64,000 nucleotides of DNA from assembly GCF_013402815.2 (NCBI RefSeq), contig NZ_CP058601.1, forward strand, positions 3,410,001 to 3,474,000. The letters are read 5' to 3'. Made by a program: the position numbers and the translations under genes. Origin of the DNA: Natrinema halophilum (GTDB taxonomy: Archaea; Halobacteriota; Halobacteria; Halobacteriales; Natrialbaceae). The notes beneath the pieces were generated by a model. It searched no databases and was not told the DNA's origin. It worked only from the letters and a program-made list of their open reading frames with translations. Positions 34,661 to 43,321 of the stretch are shown piece by piece; the stretch's first letter is position 1, and each line of letters begins with the position of its first letter.

Positions 34661-34677
34661 AGGATGTCAGTCGAGAT

Positions 34678-35022
34678 ATGAACGCGACTCTAGACCCGGA
34701 AACGCGCTCTCGCGTGATCGTCGGCCTGATTGTCGGCTACTTTGTGGTGGTTGCGTACACGTCGATAACGAACGATCCACTGGCAGCTACCGTCGCAGCG
34801 TTGGGATTCGGTAGCATTGCGATCGTCGTGGGAGTGGCGCTGTACGACCGCGGCGAGAAATCAAACCGAACCCTATCGGTGGCCGCAGCCTGTTTCGTCG
34901 GCGGCGGTCTACTCCAGTTCGTCGCCGTTATCACCGGCGCGGCTCTCGTGGATTTTCTCTCGTCGCTCCTCGTGTTTCTCGGCGTCGGTTGCTACGCCTA
35001 CGCCATCTGGCGTGCGAACTGA
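34678..35022 (+). CDS. Four-helix membrane protein
   Basis: 114 residues with four hydrophobic stretches (about 13-30, 37-54, 66-85, 90-110) and short polar loops. No catalytic motif or family recognised. Starts a few bases after the IS605 right end, so the insertion lies in its promoter region and may affect expression. Confidence 0.65.
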   Translation: MNATLDPETRSRVIVGLIVGYFVVVAYTSITNDPLAATVAALGFGSIAIVVGVALYDRGEKSNRTLSVAAACFVGGGLLQFVAVITGAALVDFLSSLLVFLGVGCYAYAIWRAN

Positions 35023-35130
35023 ATTGCGCTGCACTCGTTCGACCCGTGCGGGCGGTCGACGGAGGGTCCGCCCGATTGCTGGTGCGAACACGCGCAGTCT
35101 CGCCCGTCCGGTTACACGGCTATCGTCCGG

Positions 35131-35520
35131 TCAACGGTGACTACCGTCGCGACTGGACGCGACGGTGCGCCACGATCGAACGGCGGCGAGAACTCCAGCG
35201 AGAAATCCGAGGAGTGTCGCAATCCCGATCGAAATCGTCACACCCGCCTGGAATCCGCCGATGGCGACGACGAGAATACCGAGGAAGGTAACGCCGAACG
35301 TTCCGAGCGCCACCGCGAGCGGCCGACGCGTTCGATCCGTTTCTCGACTGAACAGGAGGACGGTGACCGCGGTCAGGACACCGGCCACTATCCCGGCCGG
35401 AATGCCGACGAAGACGGAAAATTCGATGTACGGCAGCAGTAATTCGGAAACGACGACGAAGACCACGAGAAACGCCGCGATACCAGCCGCGACGGCGTAG
35501 CCGTGCGTTCGAATGTTCAT
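35131..35520 (-). CDS. Four-helix membrane protein
   Basis: 129 residues from the ATG at 35520 (MNIRTHGYAVAAGIAAFLVV). Four hydrophobic helices separated by a basic loop (RETDRTRRPLA). Typical of unnamed haloarchaeal membrane proteins. Convergent with the 34678 gene, tail to tail. Confidence 0.7.
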   Translation of the reverse strand: MNIRTHGYAVAAGIAAFLVVFVVVSELLLPYIEFSVFVGIPAGIVAGVLTAVTVLLFSRETDRTRRPLAVALGTFGVTFLGILVVAIGGFQAGVTISIGIATLLGFLAGVLAAVRSWRTVASSRDGSHR

Positions 35521-35600
35521 AATGAAACAATTCCGATTGGTATGATAACGCAGTAAACGTTCTGGTCGGTTCGGCGTCGCGGAGACTGGTGCGGGCCGAA

Positions 35601-36269
35601 CTAAAACTGCTCGAGTCCGGTCTGTTCGGCCGCCGCGAGAACGGTTTCGCAGGTCGACCACGATTCGCGCGCGAACGGTGGGAGGTCCCCGTGGTCGTCG
35701 ACGTACTCCGTGAGGAACTCGCGGGTGGTCGGATCGCCCGGATAGCCGCTGCCGATCGGCCCGTACTCGTCGTCGAGGGCGGCGACGTGTGCGTCCCGCT
35801 CGACCTTGGCGACGATGCTTGCCGCCCCGACGATCGGCGAATCGTCGTCGGCGCCGTGGCGCGCGTCCACATCGACGCCCTCGAGCGAACACGCCTCGGT
35901 CACGCGGCGTGCGAACCGGTCGGCGTCGGTGTCGCAGGCGTCACAGAGTCCCGGAATCGCCGCAGTCGGCGCGTCCTGCTCGAGATCGGCGACCGCCTCT
36001 TCGATCGCCGTTGCGTGGGCCGCGACGGCCAGCGAGTTCATATCCGTTTCGGGGGCGTCGATCCGTTCGGGCGTGATTTCGGCGACACCGACTGCGATCC
36101 GCTCGTCGTCACGGAGGATCGCCGCCAGTTCCTCGCGTCGGTCCGACGGGAGTCGTTTCGAGTCCCTGATCCCATCCGGGAGATCGGCCGGGTTCTCGAG
36201 GTGAACCGCCGCGGCGAACATCGATCCGAGGGCCGGACCTTTTCCCGCTTCGTCGACGCCGAAGGGCAT
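35601..36269 (-). CDS. rnhB: Ribonuclease HII
   Basis: 222 residues from the ATG at 36269 (MPFGVDEAGKGPALGSM). The active-site D and E of DEAGKG are at 6-7; SKRLPSDRREEL and the third aspartate region (DSPIVGAASIVAKVERDAHV) follow. It removes RNA from RNA-DNA hybrids and single ribonucleotides. Frame is open upstream to 36380 but that part is not family-like. Divergent from the exported hydrolase. Confidence 0.93.
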   Translation of the reverse strand: MPFGVDEAGKGPALGSMFAAAVHLENPADLPDGIRDSKRLPSDRREELAAILRDDERIAVGVAEITPERIDAPETDMNSLAVAAHATAIEEAVADLEQDAPTAAIPGLCDACDTDADRFARRVTEACSLEGVDVDARHGADDDSPIVGAASIVAKVERDAHVAALDDEYGPIGSGYPGDPTTREFLTEYVDDHGDLPPFARESWSTCETVLAAAEQTGLEQF

Positions 36270-36436
36270 AGACGCGTGCTCGAGGGGCGGAGCTAAAATC
36301 GTTGTGAATCGGCCGTTCGGCCTGTACCCGGTTCCCGGTCGAACGGTAATCGACTCTGTTTTCGTCCGATCCCTTCTCATAACTGACTTTGTCTTCGAAG
36401 TAATAATTTAACGGATATTGAACATTAGTAATAAAC

Positions 36437-37645
36437 GTGCTACCGACACGACGCAGACTATTGAGAACAGTCGGAACGGGAGGCCTAACCGCGTTCGGTA
36501 CGACGGCGCTGACCGGGAGCGCGAGCGCACACGAGGCCCTCGAAATCCCGTCTGACTACCTCGAGCAGTACCGAGAGACTGGCGCCAACTGGGGGATGGA
36601 CTGGACGTATCTTGCCGGCATCGGGGCGGTCGAGACCCAGCACGGTCAGTACGAGGACGGCTGTGAAACCTCTTCCGCGGGGGCTCGCGGTCCCATGCAG
36701 TTCATGCCGTCGACGTGGGAGGCGTACGGTGTGGACGGAACCGGCGATGGGACCACAGATATCTGCGATTTCCGCGATGCGATCCCGTCCGCCGCGAACT
36801 ACCTCGAGGCGAACGGGGCACCGGAGAACTGGGACGACGCCCTGTACGCGTACAATCCGCGGTGGTCCTACGTCGAGCACGTCACGGAACACGCCGCCCG
36901 CTATCGCGATCAGTACGGGAGTGGCGACGGCGGTGGTGGCGACACCGGCGGCGGTGGCGGCGAGCGCGCCGAGTTCGGCGACGGTGATCGGATCACGCCG
37001 ACGACCAGTTTGAACACTCGCCATCGGCCGGGCACGGAATCGGACGTCCTCGCCACGATGCAACCGGGATCCGCCGGCGAGATCGTCAACGGTCCCGAAT
37101 CGGCGGACGGATACACGTGGTGGGGCGTCCACTGGCTCGAGAACGATCTCTGGGGCTGGTCGGTCGAACGGTATCTCACGGCCGCGGACGATTCTGACGG
37201 CGGCGGTGGAAGCGGTGGCACGCAGGGGCCCGACTTCACGTGGCCCATCGATGGGTACATCACCTCGCCGTACGGCGATCGGTCCGGCCACCTCGCGGTC
37301 GATTTCGGCAACGATCGAATCGTCGGAACGCCGGTCTACGCGGCGCGCGACGGCGTCGTCGATGTGGTCGGCTACGAAGCGACCGGCTGTGGCAACTACG
37401 TCAAACTCGGCCACGACAGCGGCTACCAGACGATGTACTGCCACCTGAACAGCGTCCGCGTCTCCGAGGGACGGCGCGTCTCGAGGGGCGAGCAACTCGG
37501 TGGGATGGGTGATACGGGCCGGTCGACCGCACCGCACCTGCACTTCACGATCGAACGAAATCGGTCGCATTTGCCGATCCCCGGCGGCGACGGCCGGACC
37601 GTCAACGCGGGCGAGGCGATTCCGCGGGACTACGACGGAATCTGA
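36437..37645 (+). CDS. Tat-exported lytic transglycosylase-SH3-M23 peptidase (murein hydrolase-like)
   Basis: 402 residues from GTG 36437; taataattta at 36401-36410 fits a TATA box for a leaderless transcript. TRRRLLRTVG and a hydrophobic run to SASA form a Tat signal. Residues 40-155: lysozyme-like transglycosylase fold, E66 in GAVETQHG, then SSAGARGPMQFMPSTW and LYAYN. A Gly-rich linker, an SH3b-like domain (about 180-250), a second linker, and an M23 endopeptidase at 265-385 with H285, D289, H336 and H369 (HLHF). All catalytic residues are in place. These activities attack bacterial murein, which haloarchaea lack; the closest look is to actinobacterial secreted hydrolases, so transfer is likely. 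Role as an antibacterial weapon is inference. Confidence 0.88.
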   Translation: MLPTRRRLLRTVGTGGLTAFGTTALTGSASAHEALEIPSDYLEQYRETGANWGMDWTYLAGIGAVETQHGQYEDGCETSSAGARGPMQFMPSTWEAYGVDGTGDGTTDICDFRDAIPSAANYLEANGAPENWDDALYAYNPRWSYVEHVTEHAARYRDQYGSGDGGGGDTGGGGGERAEFGDGDRITPTTSLNTRHRPGTESDVLATMQPGSAGEIVNGPESADGYTWWGVHWLENDLWGWSVERYLTAADDSDGGGGSGGTQGPDFTWPIDGYITSPYGDRSGHLAVDFGNDRIVGTPVYAARDGVVDVVGYEATGCGNYVKLGHDSGYQTMYCHLNSVRVSEGRRVSRGEQLGGMGDTGRSTAPHLHFTIERNRSHLPIPGGDGRTVNAGEAIPRDYDGI

Positions 37646-37742
37646 CGTGGGCGGCGCGCGGTCCGCGACCGCTTCCCGGTCGCCTCTCCGACGATACGAG
37701 CGTCCCGAGTCGCTGGACGGACTCCGAATTGGTTCGATCCCG

Positions 37743-39092
37743 TTAGCGCTCGTCCGGTTCGTCTCTGAGGTACGCCTCGAGTTCGAACGGATCGTCTTCC
37801 CCTTCGACGCCGGTCACGTCCAGCGCCGTTACCTCTGCGTCGGTCTCGAGCAGCCCCGCCAGACTCGGTTCTGTTCGGCCGTCGTCGCTGCTTATGAGCT
37901 CCTTAACGTATAGGCCGCCCTCGCCGTGGAGTCGTACCTCGGCCTCCGTCGGTTCCCGAAGGTCGCCGTCGATATCGTACACCGTCCGCTCGCGGGTGAG
38001 GCCGGCCCGACGGTGGTCGACTCGCTCGGGTGTGTACTGATCGACTGTCGTCCCCTCGAGTTCGGCGAGCGCCGCGTCGAATGCGGCTTCGTCGATCGGG
38101 TCTTCGAACGTGACGTCGGCCCGGTAGCGCTTGCTCGCGTCGTGTTCTTTGACTCGTTCGACCATCTCGTGGGTCGCAAGCTGCAGTCCCTCGACTTCGA
38201 CTGCACCGTCGGCAGCCTCGTTGATCTCACGCTCGAGCGCTGCGGGATCGGGGTCGCGCTTTCGGGGCCGTTTGACTTCGAGAACGAACGGCCGGCCGTC
38301 GCCGAGCATGCGGGCGTCGACGTCTTCCCGGCCCGCGCCGTGGAACGTTCCGTCGTCGCCGTTCATAGCGTCGACGACGTGGGGTCGGACGACCTGTTCG
38401 ACGCTGGTGTCGTACATGTAGCCCGAACCGCCGCAGTAATCGCACGGTTCCTCGCCGCCGTCTCCGAGCTGGACGCCGCTGCCCCCACACTCTCGACACG
38501 GCCATTCCGTCTGCGGGATGTGCCGCTCGAGTTTGCGATAGCGACCGTAGACGAATGCGGGGTTGATTTGCACGTCGACTGCGTGGCTCGTGACGGATTC
38601 GGATTCGACGGCTTCGAACGGTTCGAACCCATCGAGGTCGACGATTGCGAGGACGTCGGGTCGGTCGAAGTCGACGTCGGTCCCCGTTTTCGCGCCGACG
38701 CGCCGGCCGACCTCGCGGTTGACTTCCCGCTTGATCGACTCGCCGACGTCCGGATCGAGGCCCGCGTCCTCTCGGAGCAGTCGTTCGTTTTCCTCGACCA
38801 GCGGCGGGACGCGCGTCCCGACCTGATAGGTGGCGAATGCGATGCCCTCGAGGGCATCGACGATCGTCTCGGCGATGGCGTCGAAGGTGCCACAGTATCC
38901 CTCGCAAACCCAGCAGTCCGCAGGGCTGGTGGGATCGAAATCCTCGTCATCGGCCAGCGCGACAGTGGTCCGTAGCGCCCGGCCGCGCGCTGCGTTGGTC
39001 AGCCCGAAACTCCGCTCGGCGAACGGCCGCCCGAGACAGGAGTCACAGACGGCCCCGGTTGCGAGTAACGCGCGAGCGTCCTCCGTAATCAT
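37743..39092 (-). CDS. pus10: tRNA pseudouridine synthase Pus10
   Basis: 449 residues from the ATG at 39092 (MITEDARALLATGAVCDSCL). N-terminal CDSCLGRPF and CWVCEGYC cysteine pairs of the THUMP-containing part; two CxxCGGSG motifs (CRECGGSG, CDYCGGSG) around 215-245; catalytic aspartate in ARMLGDGRPFVLEVKRP. Archaeal Pus10 makes pseudouridine 54 and 55 in the T-loop; TrmY at 42361 then methylates position 54. An open frame runs much further upstream but has no homology. Confidence 0.92.
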   Translation of the reverse strand: MITEDARALLATGAVCDSCLGRPFAERSFGLTNAARGRALRTTVALADDEDFDPTSPADCWVCEGYCGTFDAIAETIVDALEGIAFATYQVGTRVPPLVEENERLLREDAGLDPDVGESIKREVNREVGRRVGAKTGTDVDFDRPDVLAIVDLDGFEPFEAVESESVTSHAVDVQINPAFVYGRYRKLERHIPQTEWPCRECGGSGVQLGDGGEEPCDYCGGSGYMYDTSVEQVVRPHVVDAMNGDDGTFHGAGREDVDARMLGDGRPFVLEVKRPRKRDPDPAALEREINEAADGAVEVEGLQLATHEMVERVKEHDASKRYRADVTFEDPIDEAAFDAALAELEGTTVDQYTPERVDHRRAGLTRERTVYDIDGDLREPTEAEVRLHGEGGLYVKELISSDDGRTEPSLAGLLETDAEVTALDVTGVEGEDDPFELEAYLRDEPDER

Positions 39093-39248
39093 ATCTCGGG
39101 AATCGGGGGGCCGCGGGTAACACGTTTTCCCTTCGCAGGACGGACGACGAAAGCAGCGTTCGCCCGCGACCGGTGATCGACCACCGCCCCTTGAATATGC
39201 CGGCTGTTTGCCCGGAGGTTCAAATGGATGGCGTTCGATCCCCGGGTT

Positions 39249-40358
39249 ATGAACGATTCTCGACTGGATCGGCGGTCCTTTCTCGCGGTCGCGAGCGCCG
39301 GTCTCGCCGGCGCGGTCGCCGGCTGTTCCGAACCTCAGGCCGACCGTTCGATCGAGGGCGGTTCCTCGTACAACATCGACCGGGACAATCTGGCAAAGGG
39401 ATCGGCGTTTACCGATCTCTACAACGCGATCATCGAATCGGTCACGCAGGTTCGCGTCTTCGGCATTCAGAACACAGAGACCGGCACAGAGGGGCGCGGA
39501 CAGGGGTCGGGCTTCCTCTACGATGATAGCCACGTCATAACCAACGACCACGTCATCGCTAACGGGACGGCAGCCGACCTCCAGTACATCACCGGCGACT
39601 GGACTGGCACCACGCTCGTCGGCCGCGACTATTACAGCGACCTGGCCGTCCTCGAGGTCGATCACGTCCCCGACTCGGCCGAACCCTTATCGTTTACCGA
39701 CCAACGGCCGGTCGTCGGCCAACAGGTCGCAGCGATCGGCAATCCCTACGGCCTCGAGGGGTCGATGTCCGCGGGGATCGTAAGCGGCGTCGATCGGACA
39801 CTCCAGCTTCCGCAGCGCCAATTTTCCTATCCGAACGTCATCCAGACGGATGCCGCGGTCAATCCAGGCAACAGCGGCGGTCCACTCGTCGACCTCCGGG
39901 GATCGGTCGTGGGTGTCATCAATTCCGGTGGCGGTGACAACATCGGATTCGCGATTTCTGCAGCCCTCGCCGAGCGCGTCGTCCCGTCGCTCATCGAGTC
40001 CGGTTCGTACGAACACTCCTATATGGGTATCGGACTCAGAACAGTCGATCGACTGATCGCCGAAGCGAACGACCTTGCGGAGGCGACCGGCGTCATGGTC
40101 ACCGCCGTCGTCAACGACTCGGCCGCCGACGGCGTTTTGCGACCGGCCTCGCGCTCCGTTCAGCGACGGGGCGAATCGATTCCCGTCGGGGGCGACGTCA
40201 TCCTCGAACTGAACGGCAATTCGATTCCCGATCGCCACGCACTATCCACGTTTCTCGCGCTCGAAACTAGTCCCGGAGAAACGCTCACGGTTCGCCTTCG
40301 GCGAGACGGACAATCGATTACGAGAGAATTGACTCTCGATGCTCGTCCACCGAGATAA
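39249..40358 (+). CDS. HtrA/DegP-like serine protease lipoprotein
   Basis: 369 residues from the ATG at 39249. RRSFLAVASAGLAGAVAGC is a Tat signal with a lipobox (C26), so it is anchored outside the membrane. Trypsin-like triad H101 (NDHVIANG), D131 (SDLAVLEV), S209 (NPGNSGGPLVD), then a PDZ domain (about 260-360). It probably degrades or refolds damaged extracytoplasmic proteins. An in-frame start at 39228 would spoil the signal. Confidence 0.92.
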   Translation: MNDSRLDRRSFLAVASAGLAGAVAGCSEPQADRSIEGGSSYNIDRDNLAKGSAFTDLYNAIIESVTQVRVFGIQNTETGTEGRGQGSGFLYDDSHVITNDHVIANGTAADLQYITGDWTGTTLVGRDYYSDLAVLEVDHVPDSAEPLSFTDQRPVVGQQVAAIGNPYGLEGSMSAGIVSGVDRTLQLPQRQFSYPNVIQTDAAVNPGNSGGPLVDLRGSVVGVINSGGGDNIGFAISAALAERVVPSLIESGSYEHSYMGIGLRTVDRLIAEANDLAEATGVMVTAVVNDSAADGVLRPASRSVQRRGESIPVGGDVILELNGNSIPDRHALSTFLALETSPGETLTVRLRRDGQSITRELTLDARPPR

Positions 40359-40684
40359 TCGGTGCCGAGGGTACGCTGCAGTAGTTGCGTCGATACCACA
40401 CCTCCTATTTCGAATACAAATACAAAAAATGAAATAGAATGAAATGACTGAAGATACGCATAAATTCGTCGTTATGCCCGCCGTGAACTCGTTTTTCGGT
40501 CGGTTTCGTTCATAGCGGCATCGTACACATCGGGACTCGTGGCGTTCTTTTTAGAGTGATTGAAACGTATGAATTGTGCCGGACCCGGATACTATCGTTC
40601 GGGTTCGTCGCATTAGATACTCGATAACAATAGTATCAGATCCGGTAGCACTGCTCAGCGCGAGTATCCGTCGCCTGATAACGT
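40359..40684. other. Intergenic region, AT-rich
   Basis: About 325 bp with no gene. AT-rich runs near 40410-40450 (atacaaatacaaaaaatgaaatagaatgaaat quoted in part: atacaaaaaatgaaatag) and 40610-40640 (cgataacaatagtatcag) are promoter-like; the second would serve the DUF7511 gene. Confidence 0.4.
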
Positions 40685-40876
40685 ATGACCGACGCCGACG
40701 TTCACACATCCGATAGCGAGGAACCGACGTACGAGTTCGACCACGTCACGGTCGAAAACGATCACGCTCCGAACGAGTGTGCGATCTTCCCGCACGATGT
40801 CAGCGAAGACGTACTCATGACCACCTGGATTTCGGCCCACGACGACTCGTTCGTCGACCTCGAAACGATGCGCTAA
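40685..40876 (+). CDS. DUF7511-like small haloarchaeal protein
   Basis: 63 residues. After a disordered acidic N-terminus comes EFDHVTVENDHAPNECAIFP and VLMTTWISAHDDSFVDLETMR, which I recognise as the conserved haloarchaeal family annotated DUF7511. Function unknown. Eight bases before the next small gene. Confidence 0.75.
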   Translation: MTDADVHTSDSEEPTYEFDHVTVENDHAPNECAIFPHDVSEDVLMTTWISAHDDSFVDLETMR

Positions 40877-40884
40877 CCCCTACA

Positions 40885-41070
40885 ATGCACTTGAGTCCCT
40901 CCGTCACCGCAGTCGGCTTCTGGCTCGGCACCTTCTTGCCAGTGGTCTATTTGCCCGTCATCGTCGCGGGAATCGATTCGATGAGCCGCCTGTCGCTCTT
41001 CGTTGGTCTCTTGCTCGTCCACGTACTGGCACTCGTCGTCGGTCATGATTATTCGGGATCTCGGTCGTAG
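40885..41070 (+). CDS. Two-helix membrane protein (61 aa)
   Basis: From the ATG at 40885. Two hydrophobic helices (6-29 and 34-52) and a short polar tail (GHDYSGSRS). Follows the DUF7511 gene by 8 bp, so probably co-transcribed. No family recognised. Confidence 0.6.
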   Translation: MHLSPSVTAVGFWLGTFLPVVYLPVIVAGIDSMSRLSLFVGLLLVHVLALVVGHDYSGSRS

Positions 41071-41175
41071 CAACCACCGCTTTCGCGCGACTCCGGGCTC
41101 TCTCATCACTGCGGACGTACGGCAGTGGCCGGCAAACCACCGACTTCGTTTCAACTCGTGATGTATAGAACCGAA

Positions 41176-41187
41176 AGGAATATATTT
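41176..41187 (+). promoter_or_regulatory. BRE/TATA promoter of a leaderless zinc-protein gene
   Basis: ccgaaaggaatatatttcgg: the TATA core tatattt lies about 25 bp before the ATG at 41209, so the transcript should begin at the start codon itself. This decides the start of the 52-residue gene. Confidence 0.7.
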
Positions 41188-41208
41188 CGGATCGTTGGTC
41201 GTCTCTCC

Positions 41209-41367
41209 ATGCGTACTCGCTGTCCACTCTGTCGTCGATCTCTGTCGGGCGACACACAGCGGTGGTGTCGATGCGGTAAAACGATGGATTCGGACTGTTA
41301 CCACGCCCACGACGACTGGTGTGCCGTCGATGGCGCCGAGGCCTGGATCGGCGCGCTCGAGCGGTAG
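41209..41367 (+). CDS. Small cysteine-rich zinc protein (52 aa)
   Basis: MRTRCPLCRRSLSGDTQRWC then RCGKTMDSDCYHAHDDWC: six cysteines and two histidines in two CxxC-like groups, a zinc-binding RING-like treble arrangement. No family name known to me. Leaderless promoter as described; convergent with the next zinc-finger gene. Confidence 0.65.
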   Translation: MRTRCPLCRRSLSGDTQRWCRCGKTMDSDCYHAHDDWCAVDGAEAWIGALER

Positions 41368-41380
41368 GCAGACGAGAGCG

Positions 41381-41566
41381 TTACTCGGTCGACGCCGTCC
41401 ACACCTGCGCCCGCGGCGTACCGCAACTATCACAGACGACGGCCCTGTTGTTTTTGTACCGACTCTGCTCGAGTTGTCCCTCCGCACAGCTCGGACACGG
41501 CTCCCCCTCGAGAATCGCGAGCAACCGCCCTTTTCCGCTGGTCTGTGTTGTCTCCGATTTCGCCAT
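41381..41566 (-). CDS. HVO_A0556-type zinc finger protein
   Basis: 61 residues from the ATG at 41566. Layout GRLLAILEGEPCPSCAEG, YKNNRAVVCDSCGTP and the ending AQVW: two CxxC pairs of a zinc ribbon, matching my recollection of the HVO_A0556 family of haloarchaeal micro-proteins. Frame is open further upstream but family proteins start here. Confidence 0.75.
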   Translation of the reverse strand: MAKSETTQTSGKGRLLAILEGEPCPSCAEGQLEQSRYKNNRAVVCDSCGTPRAQVWTASTE

Positions 41567-41697
41567 ATAGTCACTCCATACCGGTGATACTGGAAACGGT
41601 TGGCCATGCCTATGCAGCGTGCAGTGGCCGTGGCCGTGTGCCGGCAGGGAATCACGAGCCGAAGCATCTATGCCCGCAACCGCAGTAGGCAAGCAGG

Positions 41698-42255
41698 ATG
41701 TGGCCCTGGGGACACCTCGCCGTCGCCTACGTGCTGTATTCAATCGCCGTCCATCGCCAGTTCGGCCGATCGCCTCGGGCCGTCCCGACGATCGCGCTGG
41801 CGATCGGTTCCCAAACGCCCGATCTGATCGACAAACCGCTCGCGTGGAACTTCGGGGTGCTGCCCGGCGGCCGAACGTTCGCCCACTCGCTTTTCGTCGT
41901 CGCGTTCCTCGTTCCGGTCGTCATCGTCGTCGCGGATCGACTCGACGGTCGAATGGTCGGCGCCGCCTTCCTCGCCGGCTATTGCTTGCACCTCCTCGCT
42001 GACGTCCCCCCGGCGTTCTTCTCGGGAACGTTCGAGGCTGCTGCCTTCCTTCTGTGGCCGGTCCTCGAGCAGCCGCCCGAAGCCCCCGTCGCCGGCATTT
42101 TCGACGCGATCCTCCACTATTACGAGTTAGGGACCTACGAGTGGGTCCAGTTCGGTCTCTTCGCCGTCGCCATCGTAGCCTGGTATCTGGACGGGATGCC
42201 CGGGCTCGGACTGGTACGGACGTCGCTCGAGCGCCGACTCGGCGTCGGTTCGTGA
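41698..42255 (+). CDS. YdjM/DUF457-type membrane metal-dependent hydrolase
   Basis: 185 residues. H6 (MWPWGHLAVAY), PDLIDKPLAW, GRTFAHSLF and GYCLHLLADVPP give the H, D and H ligands of the family among about five helices. Same family as the 20007 protein but GC-rich and longer, so native rather than recently acquired. Function unknown. Confidence 0.85.
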   Translation: MWPWGHLAVAYVLYSIAVHRQFGRSPRAVPTIALAIGSQTPDLIDKPLAWNFGVLPGGRTFAHSLFVVAFLVPVVIVVADRLDGRMVGAAFLAGYCLHLLADVPPAFFSGTFEAAAFLLWPVLEQPPEAPVAGIFDAILHYYELGTYEWVQFGLFAVAIVAWYLDGMPGLGLVRTSLERRLGVGS

Positions 42256-42360
42256 TCGCGGGCCGTGACCGACGATTTCCGCCTGGTCGTGTCACTGCGG
42301 CTGGGTCGATCCGCTGTATCGAACCGTGGCGGCTATCCCGTCGGCAGCCTTCCTTTCGAT

Positions 42361-42963
42361 ATGCGCCAGTTCGTCCTCCTCGGTCACGACGTTCCGACGA
42401 CGCCCGATTTCTCACTCGACGACCTCGCCGGCGGAGCCGGTCGCCTCGACGCGCTCTGCCGATCTATCACCGCCGCGTTCGTCACCTCCCACGGCATTCG
42501 CGAGTCCGTTCGCGTCCACCTCGTCGTACAGGACACACTCACGATATCCTTCGACGGGCGCGACCTCCAACGGCTCAATCCCGACGAGCGAAGTACCGCC
42601 GCACTCGTCCGGAACGCACTCGAGCACCGCGACGACGCAATCGGTTCCCTCCCAGCCGAACCGAGCCCCGGTGTCGAACTGTATCGGCGCGGTTTCGCAG
42701 GAACGCTCGAGGCAATCGCCGACGACGGCCCCGTCATCCAACTTCACGAGAACGGCGAAGCGATAGTCGACGTCGGGACTGAGGGGCTCGCGGCCCCGAT
42801 CTTCGTGCTCTCCGATCACCGGGATTTCACCGACGACGAAGCAGCGTTGCTCGACGACGTCGCCGACCGTCGTCTTCGACTCGGCCCCGAACGGCTGCAC
42901 GCCGATCAAGCGATCACCGTCGCTCACCACTTCCTCGACACGGACGGTTACGAGCGGTTTTGA
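42361..42963 (+). CDS. trmY: tRNA (pseudouridine54-N1)-methyltransferase TrmY
   Basis: 200 residues from the ATG at 42361 (MRQFVLLGHDVPTTPDF). SPOUT-class fold with the knot region IFVLSDHRDFTDDEAALL and LGPERLHADQAITVAHHFLD. It methylates pseudouridine 54 made by Pus10 (gene at 37743) to m1-pseudouridine. Frame open upstream to 42265 without homology. Confidence 0.92.
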   Translation: MRQFVLLGHDVPTTPDFSLDDLAGGAGRLDALCRSITAAFVTSHGIRESVRVHLVVQDTLTISFDGRDLQRLNPDERSTAALVRNALEHRDDAIGSLPAEPSPGVELYRRGFAGTLEAIADDGPVIQLHENGEAIVDVGTEGLAAPIFVLSDHRDFTDDEAALLDDVADRRLRLGPERLHADQAITVAHHFLDTDGYERF

Positions 42964-43065
42964 GGTGAAAACTGTGCTCGGCTCGAGGGGGCGAATCGCC
43001 CGCCGGCGTCAGCAGATGGAGGCTTTCGGAAGCGTTAAACGACCGGCTGTGCACACTAGAAACGC

Positions 43066-43138
43066 GGGCCGGTGGGGTAGCTTGGTATCCTTCGGCCTTC
43101 GGGTGGCCGTAACCGCAGTTCGAATCTGCGCCGGCCCA
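43066..43138 (+). tRNA. tRNA-Pro (anticodon CGG)
   Basis: Acceptor gggccgg pairs with ccggccc plus discriminator A. Anticodon stem cggcc / ggccg closes the loop ttcgggt with CGG at 34-36. T stem cgcag / ctgcg holds ttcgaat. 73 nt, CCA not encoded, no intron. No integrase or obvious att repeat in the next 180 bp. Confidence 0.93.
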
Positions 43139-43321
43139 CTTTTCCCGCATCTCAAAACCGTAAGCGACAGCGAATGGCTTGCGATGCGGGGGAAATTGAT
43201 CCAAGCAGGTTCGAGCAGGGAAGTCACAGCCCGCGTAGCGAAGCGAGCAGGACTGTCTTCCCGTGTTCGAATTGTCCGCAGTTTCTGCACGGTAGCGCAA
43301 TCCTATCCTTGGAATCGTCGC

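Larger units (their letters stand above)
32930..34668 (+). mobile_element. IS200/IS605-family element with broken tnpA
   Basis: Bounded by subterminal hairpins rather than inverted repeats: left cccacccg / cgggtggg at 32938-32957 with a TAAA loop, and right cccacggc / gccgtggg at 34641-34660 with a TTTA loop. It holds tnpA (interrupted) followed at once by tnpB. Exact ends are estimated. It is inserted between the CPBP gene and a small membrane protein gene. Confidence 0.85.

Noticed and set aside
36485-37570. Minus-strand 361-codon frame opposite the exported hydrolase
   Set aside because: No recognisable domain, arginine/valine-rich mirror composition; the plus strand has three clear domains and a Tat signal.
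43139-43321. Integrated element downstream of tRNA-Pro
   Set aside because: No repeat of the tRNA 3' end and no integrase in the next 180 bp; the Trk block follows in normal composition.
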